From Bacteroidales bacterium (GTDB lineage Bacteria; Bacteroidota; Bacteroidia; Bacteroidales; UBA932), in assembly GCA_021443605.1 (NCBI GenBank), contig JABUTQ010000243.1:1-10662 (forward strand): a stretch of DNA of 10,662 nt. The letters run 5' to 3'. Made by a program: the position numbers and the translations under genes. Numbering within the stretch: position 1 is the first letter of the stretch; each line of letters begins with the position of its first letter. The notes below the pieces were generated by a model, which had not been told where the DNA came from, did not search any database, and worked only from the letters and a program-made list of their open reading frames with translations. Positions 1 through 5,464 of this stretch are shown here, piece after piece.

Positions 1-12
1 TGGCGCAGGGGT

Positions 13-30
13 AGGGGGCAGAGTCCCCCT
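13..30. other. G/C-rich hairpin at the left edge
   Basis: AGGGGG and CCCCCT form perfect 6-base arms around a 6-base loop (CAGAGT). The hairpin lies just beyond the tmRNA terminator. No T run follows it on either strand, so it is not a classical intrinsic terminator. It could be a processing or stability element, or part of something that continues past the left edge. No gene is visible in positions 1-38. Confidence 0.45.
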
Positions 31-38
31 CATGACTT

Positions 39-84
39 ATCTCCACAAGAAAAGGCTCCTTTTGGAGCCCTTTCTTGTGGAGAT
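39..84 (-). terminator. Rho-independent terminator of ssrA, with unusually long pairing
   Basis: On the minus strand a GGCTCC / GGAGCC stem with an AAAA loop is followed at once by TTTTCTT, which is a standard intrinsic terminator core. Pairing continues outward for a total of 21 base pairs (39-59 with 64-84) around loop 60-63. The only non-Watson-Crick pair is 53/70, which is a G.U wobble in minus-strand RNA but an A/C mismatch in plus-strand RNA, so the structure suits ssrA transcription. The outer part of the stem uses the 3' acceptor strand of the tmRNA itself (78-84). Confidence 0.85.
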
Positions 85-474
85 GGGCGGACTCGAACCG
101 CCGTCCAAACAACGCACCGCCAAGCTTTCTACACGTTTATCCATCCTTTGATTGTCGGGGTGCAACTGCCGGATGGCAGGCCATCGCATCCTTATCCTCC
201 ACTAATCTTAGTGCGCCGCAGGAGACATTGGCACAAGCAGTCGATTGTGATGATACCTCTGAGCCCTTCCCCAATCTCCGAAAGGAAGGAGAGATACTCG
301 TCTTCACCGGCCTTGCCGGCAAGATTAAGGAGTCGAGCTTAGCTCAAGACTACGCAGCGAGTGCAAAATTGTTGTTGCCAGTTATGGCTTGACGTCTGAT
401 ATTTACGAGCCGGGCGACGAAGCTCGACGTGCTTACCTGTCAATGTCACTTGCTGTCAAAACCAAAACATCCCC
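78..474 (-). ncRNA. ssrA: Transfer-messenger RNA (tmRNA)
   Basis: tmRNA rescues stalled ribosomes with SmpB: it is charged with alanine, enters the empty A site and then encodes a degradation tag. The minus strand starts with GGGGATG and a TTTTGGTTTTGACAG stretch typical of tmRNA 5' ends, and finishes with a T arm (GGCGGTTCGAGTCCGCC) and CATCTCC plus discriminator A. The two ends pair over 7 bases, including G3.U, the alanine identity pair. The CCA end is not encoded, because CAA follows. Length is 397 nt, normal for a one-piece tmRNA. The tag reading frame lies at 350-379. The RNA has its own promoter and terminator, and is the last gene of the leftward group. The ends are inferred from acceptor pairing. 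Confidence 0.96.
350..379 (-). CDS. tmRNA proteolysis tag reading frame (GNNNFALAA)
   Basis: Inside the tmRNA the minus strand reads GGC AAC AAC AAT TTT GCA CTC GCT GCG TAG, giving the tag GNNNFALAA after the alanine carried by tmRNA. The ALAA end is the usual protease-recognition end of bacterial tags, and the G-x-N-N start resembles tags known from Bacteroidota. The resume codon is taken as GGC because only this frame gives an ALAA-stop ending. This is not an independent gene. Confidence 0.9.
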   Translation of the reverse strand, partial: GNNNFALAA

Positions 475-479
475 ATTGA

Positions 480-508
480 CAAATATGAATAATAGATGCA
501 AAAATCAA
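480..508 (-). promoter_or_regulatory. Predicted ssrA promoter
   Basis: On the minus strand CATATTTG (480-487) matches the Bacteroidota -7 box TAnnTTTG at five of six fixed positions. A TTG at 506-508 lies 18 bases upstream, as expected for the -33 box. The -7 box ends 5 bases before the predicted RNA 5' end at 474, which supports it. The -33 box overlaps the rpe stop codon (505-507). Confidence 0.6.
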
Positions 509-1173
509 GCCTGACGTTGCATCTGTTTCTTTAAATCCGAAATCATCTTCACCGGATCGGAAGCGGAGAAAATTGTGTTGCCTGCCACGAAAATGTCGCA
601 TCCGGCATCGGAGAGGGGGGTAATATTCGACAGAGTTACACCACCATCTACCTGAATCTTGCAATCAACTCCTTGTGAATCAATTATTTGTTTGAGCTCG
701 ACTATTTTGCTATATGTCCTTTCAATGAATTTTTGCCCTCCGAATCCGGGATTTACAGACATTATCAAAGCATAATCACACTCGCAGAGGATATCTTTCA
801 ACACTGCCACCGGTGTGTGTGGATTCAGAGCCACGCCGGCTTTCATCCCGCAGGAACGAATCAGGGCCAGGGTACGGTGAAGATGTGTGCAGGCCTCGTA
901 ATGGATGCTGATCCACGAAACTCCGAGTTCAGCAAATCTTTCGACGTACCTGTCGGGATTCACAATCATCAAGTGGGCATCAAGCGGCTTGGAGGTGCTG
1001 TCTGCAATTGCCTTCACTACGGGAAATCCGTATGAGATATTGGGGACAAACACCCCGTCCATAATGTCAAGATGAAACCAGTCGCATTCGCTTTCGTTTA
1101 TCATCCGGACATCCCTGCCGAGATTTGCAAAGTCGGCAGAGAGCATAGAGGCTGCTATGATTCTCTGTGCCAT
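505..1173 (-). CDS. rpe: Ribulose-phosphate 3-epimerase
   Basis: This cytosolic enzyme interconverts ribulose 5-phosphate and xylulose 5-phosphate in the pentose phosphate pathway. The 222-residue protein has the normal family length and a full TIM-barrel motif set: HLDIMDGVFVPN (34-45), AHLM (66-69), MSVNPGFGGQKF (138-149), VDGG (175-178) and an AGNTIF phosphate-site segment. The expected metal ligands and acid/base residues are present: His34, Asp36, His67 and Asp176. The ATG start is 4 bases from the pepD stop, so it is probably co-transcribed, and perhaps translationally coupled, with pepD and dnaA. I see no Shine-Dalgarno, as is usual in Bacteroidota. Its stop codon overlaps the predicted ssrA promoter. 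Confidence 0.97.
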   Translation of the reverse strand: MAQRIIAASMLSADFANLGRDVRMINESECDWFHLDIMDGVFVPNISYGFPVVKAIADSTSKPLDAHLMIVNPDRYVERFAELGVSWISIHYEACTHLHRTLALIRSCGMKAGVALNPHTPVAVLKDILCECDYALIMSVNPGFGGQKFIERTYSKIVELKQIIDSQGVDCKIQVDGGVTLSNITPLSDAGCDIFVAGNTIFSASDPVKMISDLKKQMQRQA

Positions 1174-1177
1174 ATTG

Positions 1178-2608
1178 TTATGCCTCCTTCAATACGTCAA
1201 GAAGCAGTATCCAGAACTTGTCGAGAGAAGCAAGGTCGAGCTTTTCTCCGGGGGCGTGAACCCCTACGAGTGTAGGGCCGAACGAAATCATGTCGAGACA
1301 GGGATATTTGTCAGAGAACAAACCGCACTCCAACCCTGCGTGTATTGCTCTTACAATCGGCTCATTGCCAAATAGTTTCACATACGATTTCCTTGAAATG
1401 TCAAGGATGCGGGAATCAAGGTTTGGCTTCCAGCCGGGATATTCGGATTCGTGGGTAACGGTTGCTCCGGCATTTACAAATGCAGCCTCGAATCGTTGTG
1501 CTGCAAAATGACGTGCTGAGTTGATTGCACTGCGCTGGCTCGAACCGATGCGAATCTTATTCCCATCTATCATCTTGACGGAAGCGAGATTGGAAGAGGT
1601 CTCGACAAGCCCTTCGATATCCGCACTCATCGCGAGCACTCCGTGAGGAGCTGCGTTCAGAGCGGCGATAAGGCGAGAGGCAGTTCCTGCGTCGATTGCA
1701 TTCTCGGGAAGAGAGACAGGCTCGGCAGAACCGGTGACCGCCGGATCCGTAATCGCATATTCGGCTGATATTTCTTTAATTACCCTATTGAAAGCAGCGA
1801 TGATTTCGTCTTCGTTTTTCTGAGCAAAAGCTATTACCGCAGATGCTTCTCGGGCAATTGCATTCCGCTTGTTACCGCCGCCAATTGTGCATAGTTCAAT
1901 TCCATAAGGCAATATTTCGTACAGAAACCGACCGAGGAGTTGCACGGCATTGGCTCTACCTTTGTTGATGTCGTCTCCGCTATGACCTCCCTTTGCGCCG
2001 TATATCCTGAATTTCGCAGCAACGTAGTTTGAAGGGAGTTTTTTTGTCTTATAATCAAAAATCGCCGTTGTGTCCACTCCGCCGGCGCATCCTACGAACA
2101 ATTGTCCTTCATCTTCCGAATCGAGATTGATAAGAATCTTTGACTTGAGAAAATCGGGCTTGAGGGCGAAAGCTCCGTCAAGACCAGTTTCTTCCGAAAC
2201 GGTGAAAAGACACTCCAACGGGCCGTGTTCCAGAGAATTGTCATCCAAAATCGCAAGTGTGGCAGCAATTCCGATTCCGCAGTCTGCCCCAAGGGTGGTG
2301 TCGGGCGCAATCATCCATCCGTTTTCTATGACATATCTGATAGGGTCTTTGGTGAAATCGTGCTCTACGCCTGCATTTTTCTCGCATACCATATCGGAAT
2401 GGCTCTGGAGGGCAATTGTAGGGCGATTTTCATAACCTGCAGATGCCTGTTTGAGAATCAGAACATTGCCAACTTCATCCGTTTTGCATTCAAGATTTCT
2501 GTCGGCGGCAAACTTTTGAAGATAGGCGATAATGTGTTCCTCGTGTCCCGATTCCCTTGGAATACAAACAATCTCACGGAAAAAGGATAAGACTTTCTCT
2601 GTATTCAT
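1178..2608 (-). CDS. pepD: Cytosolic beta-alanyl/aminoacyl-histidine dipeptidase (M20 family)
   Basis: A cytosolic zinc dipeptidase of the PepD type (M20C), which hydrolyses a broad range of dipeptides including Xaa-His. At 476 residues it has the normal length. The metal-site motifs are in order: QSHSDMVCEKN with His70 and Asp72; TTLGADCGIG with bridging Asp109; FTVSEETGL with catalytic Glu139 and ligand Glu140; NLDSED with Asp163; and GVHAPGEKLD with His451 near the C terminus. The usual GADNGIG is GADCGIG here (Cys110), a conservative change beside the bridging aspartate. A lid/dimerisation insert lies in the middle, as in other M20 enzymes. The ATG start is 22 bases after the dnaA stop, and no promoter is obvious in that AT-rich gap, so co-transcription with dnaA is likely. 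Confidence 0.96.
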   Translation of the reverse strand: MNTEKVLSFFREIVCIPRESGHEEHIIAYLQKFAADRNLECKTDEVGNVLILKQASAGYENRPTIALQSHSDMVCEKNAGVEHDFTKDPIRYVIENGWMIAPDTTLGADCGIGIAATLAILDDNSLEHGPLECLFTVSEETGLDGAFALKPDFLKSKILINLDSEDEGQLFVGCAGGVDTTAIFDYKTKKLPSNYVAAKFRIYGAKGGHSGDDINKGRANAVQLLGRFLYEILPYGIELCTIGGGNKRNAIAREASAVIAFAQKNEDEIIAAFNRVIKEISAEYAITDPAVTGSAEPVSLPENAIDAGTASRLIAALNAAPHGVLAMSADIEGLVETSSNLASVKMIDGNKIRIGSSQRSAINSARHFAAQRFEAAFVNAGATVTHESEYPGWKPNLDSRILDISRKSYVKLFGNEPIVRAIHAGLECGLFSDKYPCLDMISFGPTLVGVHAPGEKLDLASLDKFWILLLDVLKEA

Positions 2609-2630
2609 AATATTTATATTTATTTGATTA

Positions 2631-4049
2631 TTAATCAGATATCGTATTCAACTTACGCTCTATATCAACAACATACTGCTTGAAAGTACGGTCTGTGTCG
2701 ATAAGGTCGCATACGGTATTGTACGCGTGAAGCACAGTTGCGTGGTCTTTGCCGCCAATCTGGATGCCGATGGAAGAGAGGGATGTCTTGGTGAGATTGC
2801 GACTGAGATACATCGCAATCTGACGAGCTTGCACAATCTCCCTTTTTCTTGTTTTAGAGAGCATCATATCGCTTGTGATGCCAAAATAGCTGCACACGGT
2901 CTCCTGAATCTTTGCAACCGTAATCTCCGACTGGTGGTCGGTTACTATCTTTTCGATAAGACCTTGGGCAAGGGCTAAAGTCATATCTTTTTTTGCAAAA
3001 GTGGCATTGGCTATGAGAGAGAAGAGTGTTCCTTCGAGCTCTCTGACATTGCCCGTGACGTTTCTTGCTATATATTCCAAGACTTCATCCGGGACAGAAA
3101 CTCCTTCTCGCAGACTCTTCGACTTGAGGATTTCATACCGAGTGGTATAATCGGGAGCGAGCAACTCTGCCGAAAGTCCCCACCTGAAACGGGACAACAT
3201 CCTGTCTGTGAGCCCCTGCATTTCCGCAGGTGCGCGGTCTGAAGTCAAAATCAGCTGTTTGTTGGTCTGTTGCAGATGATTGAAAATCTGATAGAAAGCA
3301 TTTTGCGTCCCTTTTTTGTCGGCAAATTCGTGAACATCATCAATGATGAGAACATCGATCGATTGGTAAAAGCGAAGGAAATCGGTGAGCTTGTTGTTTA
3401 CGCTGACACTATCCATAAATTGTGTCATAAAGCGGTTGGCGCTTACGTAAAGCACAACTTTCTCCGGGAAATTTTCCTTGATTGCAATGCCGATGGCTTG
3501 TGCAAGATGAGTTTTTCCGCGACCGGAACCTCCATAAATGAAAAAAGGATTGAAGGTACTCTTCCCGGGATTGGCTGCGATGCTCATACCGGCAGTGCGA
3601 CCAAGCCTGTTGCACTCGCCCTCAACGAAGTTGTTGAAATTATAGGTAGGGTTGAGTTGCGGATCGATCTTGTCTTTCTGAATTCCGGGAATTACATAGG
3701 GATTGTTAGCATACATACTTCCACGCCCCGGATAGGTGACCGGTTTGTTTTGATATTCTGCAGTGCGCTGTGGAGTGGTGGTGATTGTTTGATCGGCTAC
3801 AATCCGTACCCTGTATTTCAATCCTGCATCGGGACCGATTTCCTTGCGGAGCACTTTGGAGAGAATGTCGATGTAATTCTCTTCTATGTATTCGCGCACA
3901 AAATCGGAGGGGACCTCAATGGTGAGAACACTCCCCTCAAGGCTCACCGGTTCAATGGGATTGAACCAGGCCTTGAAGCTCTTCTCGGGGATAAGGTCTC
4001 TTATCACCGAAAGGCAATTGTTCCATATAGAGATGTGAGTGTTCTTCAT
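2631..4049 (-). CDS. dnaA: Chromosomal replication initiator protein DnaA
   Basis: DnaA is the AAA+ ATPase that binds DnaA boxes and opens the replication origin. The 472-residue protein has all four domains: an N-terminal interaction domain (about 1-80), a short linker (about 85-130), the AAA+ core, and a C-terminal DNA-binding domain (about 375-472). Visible motifs are Walker A GGSGRGKTH (173-181), Walker B LIIDD (234-238), sensor 1 LTSD (268-271), SRFRWGL with the likely arginine finger Arg287, sensor 2 GNVRELEG (333-340) and the DnaA signature GGKDHATVLHA (432-442). Walker A reads GSGRGKT where GVGLGKT is more common; the catalytic Lys and Thr are intact. The ATG start is preceded by a very AT-rich leader. 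dnaA heads a dnaA-pepD-rpe group. I found no DnaA-box cluster nearby, so the origin may lie elsewhere. Confidence 0.98.
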   Translation of the reverse strand: MKNTHISIWNNCLSVIRDLIPEKSFKAWFNPIEPVSLEGSVLTIEVPSDFVREYIEENYIDILSKVLRKEIGPDAGLKYRVRIVADQTITTTPQRTAEYQNKPVTYPGRGSMYANNPYVIPGIQKDKIDPQLNPTYNFNNFVEGECNRLGRTAGMSIAANPGKSTFNPFFIYGGSGRGKTHLAQAIGIAIKENFPEKVVLYVSANRFMTQFMDSVSVNNKLTDFLRFYQSIDVLIIDDVHEFADKKGTQNAFYQIFNHLQQTNKQLILTSDRAPAEMQGLTDRMLSRFRWGLSAELLAPDYTTRYEILKSKSLREGVSVPDEVLEYIARNVTGNVRELEGTLFSLIANATFAKKDMTLALAQGLIEKIVTDHQSEITVAKIQETVCSYFGITSDMMLSKTRKREIVQARQIAMYLSRNLTKTSLSSIGIQIGGKDHATVLHAYNTVCDLIDTDRTFKQYVVDIERKLNTISD

Positions 4050-4107
4050 AATTTTTCTGACACAAAATTGAGGAAAAAAAAATTATAAAAAAATTTATTT
4101 TCTATTG

Positions 4108-4138
4108 CAAAATTCAAAAACATTACAACTATCTCAAA
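4108..4138 (-). promoter_or_regulatory. Candidate dnaA promoter
   Basis: On the minus strand TTTG (4138-4135) and GAATTTTG (4115-4108) are separated by 19 bases. GAATTTTG matches TAnnTTTG at five of six fixed positions, and the spacing is right for a Bacteroidota -33/-7 pair. Transcription would start near 4101, giving a leader of about 50 nt. The region is so AT-rich that chance matches are likely. A second -7-like box (CAATTTTG, 4070-4063) lacks a matching -33 element. Confidence 0.35.
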
Positions 4139-4184
4139 ATCAGATAGAAAAATTTTCAAAAAAATATTCGTCTGATTTTCAGAT
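4136..4184. repeat. TCAGAT half-site repeats overlapping the dnaA promoter
   Basis: AAAATCAGA (4136-4144) and TCTGATTTT (4171-4179) are perfect 9-base inverted repeats 26 bases apart. The right arm is also half of a shorter palindrome, TCTGA-TTT-TCAGA (4171-4183). The left arm overlaps the candidate dnaA -33 box. This arrangement fits a regulator binding site or two mutually exclusive RNA hairpins. No regulator can be named. Confidence 0.4.
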
Positions 4185-4216
4185 TGTTACGAGGCACAAT
4201 GGTTCTATGTATCTTA

Positions 4217-5401
4217 TTATTTGGAGGTTACGATGTCGCTGTTTTTTACTTTGGTGACAAAGGCGTCGTTGAATTTTTTTCTTACCGCCGGAAGGGCATT
4301 TTTTGCCTCTTCAGAAGTCTTGAATTTGCCTGTGAAATACTTGTAAACTTTGCCATATTGTGCCATAAATACACTTTCTCCCTTGAACTCCTTTGAGTTT
4401 AAAGGAAGCTTCTTGGAGAGGGAAAAAAGCTGAATCGTATAGATTGTCGTTTCGTCTTTTGATGTGTTTGTGCTCTCTTTTTTAACTGTGCCCGAACCCT
4501 CTTTTTTGACCGTGTCTGCAGTTTTTTTACTCTCGGAGACTTGCTTGTCTTTGTTTGTTTCAACATTGCCTTCAACGGTTTCAATGGCATCTTCTACATC
4601 TGAATCGTATTGGGCCTTGAACTCTTTGAAGGCGGCAAAAAGACGGCCTGCAAGTTGGTCTCTTTTTGCCTTGGTGGCAAGGACGTTTCTGTCACTTTGA
4701 TTGGTGATGAATCCGAGCTCCACAAGCACGGAGGGCATTGTGGTGCGCCACAAAACGAGAAGCCCACCCTGTTTTATCCCCCTGTTTTTTGTAATCGGCC
4801 CCTTGCCAAGATGTTTCTGGCACAGGTCCGCCATAATTATGCTCTGCTCGAGATAAGCGTTCTGCATAAGGTTGAAGAAAATGAACGATTCGGAATCATT
4901 GGGGTCAAACCCTTGATATTTAGTGGAATAGTCTTCTTCAAGAAGGATTACCGAGTTTTCGATTTTACAAGCTTCCATATTGGATTGGCTCTTGTTTGCA
5001 CCCATTACGAAGGTTTCGCATCCAGATGGGGCCGCCTTCCCTTTGCCGACGCTGTTGCAGTGGATTGATATGAACAGGTCTGCGTGATTCTTGTTAGCAA
5101 TGTCCGAGCGGCGGTCAAGAGGCACGTAAACGTCTTTGTCTCTGGTATATATCACCTTGATGCCGGGATACGCGGCCGTAATCTTGGCTCCGAGGGTAAG
5201 GGCAATGTCCAATGTTACGGTTTTTTCCTTCAGCTTTTTGTCGGATGATATTGCTCCCGGGTCGTGCCCTCCGTGCCCCGCATCGATGACCACAGTCTTA
5301 ATCTTGAGCCCTTCGTCTTGGGAAAATGCTGAAAAAGTGGTTATGAAAGTAAAAATAACCGTCAAATAAGATAATAATCTTCTATTTGTCCCGATTGGCA
5401 T
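4217..5401 (-). CDS. Secreted N-acetylmuramoyl-L-alanine amidase with C-terminal SPOR-like domain
   Basis: An Amidase_3 zinc hydrolase that cuts the amide bond between MurNAc and the stem peptide of peptidoglycan, usually during daughter-cell separation. An N-terminal signal peptide (basic NRR, then a hydrophobic run ending near SAFSQ) directs it to the periplasm. Counting from the ATG at 5399-5401 (394 residues), the zinc and catalytic residues are His43 in DAGHGG, Glu59, His114 in SIHCN and Glu228 in VELGF. Residues about 150-195 form an insert over the catalytic core. A Lys/Glu/Ser/Thr-rich linker (about 266-316) leads to a SPOR-like domain starting at TIYTIQLFSL, a type that binds denuded glycan strands. 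There is no AMIN domain. The frame also extends 4 codons upstream to a TTG (5411-5413); I prefer the ATG. It ends in tandem TAA stops. Confidence 0.93.
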   Translation of the reverse strand: MPIGTNRRLLSYLTVIFTFITTFSAFSQDEGLKIKTVVIDAGHGGHDPGAISSDKKLKEKTVTLDIALTLGAKITAAYPGIKVIYTRDKDVYVPLDRRSDIANKNHADLFISIHCNSVGKGKAAPSGCETFVMGANKSQSNMEACKIENSVILLEEDYSTKYQGFDPNDSESFIFFNLMQNAYLEQSIIMADLCQKHLGKGPITKNRGIKQGGLLVLWRTTMPSVLVELGFITNQSDRNVLATKAKRDQLAGRLFAAFKEFKAQYDSDVEDAIETVEGNVETNKDKQVSESKKTADTVKKEGSGTVKKESTNTSKDETTIYTIQLFSLSKKLPLNSKEFKGESVFMAQYGKVYKYFTGKFKTSEEAKNALPAVRKKFNDAFVTKVKNSDIVTSK

Positions 5402-5402
5402 A

Positions 5403-5430
5403 TTTGTTGTCAATTTTTTTCGTACTTTTG
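5403..5430 (+). promoter_or_regulatory. Predicted lptD promoter
   Basis: TACTTTTG (5423-5430) matches the Bacteroidota -7 box TAnnTTTG exactly. TTTG at 5403-5406 lies 16 bases upstream, slightly short but acceptable for a -33 box. Start of transcription is expected near 5437, leaving a leader of about 28 nt before lptD. Confidence 0.6.
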
Positions 5431-5438
5431 TCCTCTTG

Positions 5439-5446
5439 CAAAGATA
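5439..5446 (-). promoter_or_regulatory. Predicted -7 box of the amidase promoter
   Basis: On the minus strand TATCTTTG matches TAnnTTTG exactly. Start of transcription is expected near 5432, about 30 nt before the amidase ATG. The -33 region (around 5466-5470, CTTCA on the minus strand) is a poor match. The box faces the lptD -7 box across only 8 bases. Confidence 0.5.
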
Positions 5447-5464
5447 AGAAGCTGTTTTTGAATT

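Larger units (their letters stand above)
4050..4216. other. AT-rich gap between the amidase gene and dnaA
   Basis: These 167 bases hold no gene. The left part (about 4060-4170) is almost entirely A and T. It contains a predicted dnaA promoter and three copies of the half-site TCAGAT, at 4140-4145, 4171-4176 (inverted) and 4179-4184. I found no sequence matching the DnaA box TTATNCACA here. The amidase gene ends with tandem stops (TAATAA, minus strand) at its left end. No strong GC-rich terminator separates it from dnaA. Confidence 0.7.

Noticed and set aside
78..101. A separate tRNA gene from the GGTTCGAGTCC T arm
   Set aside because: There is no anticodon arm at tRNA distance; the T arm and acceptor pair with the 5' end near 474, as in tmRNA.
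75..392. Open frames on both strands inside 75-392 (up to 105 codons)
   Set aside because: They lie within the tmRNA, whose ends, T arm and tag frame are clear; the peptides resemble no protein family.
3270..4088. 272-codon plus-strand frame opposite dnaA
   Set aside because: It is antisense to a fully motif-supported dnaA, and its translation shows no recognisable domain; it is best explained as a shadow of the dnaA codon pattern.
4050..4216. Replication origin next to dnaA
   Set aside because: The stretch is AT-rich like an unwinding element, but I found no match to the DnaA box TTATNCACA on either strand. A GC-skew plot of the whole chromosome would be decisive.
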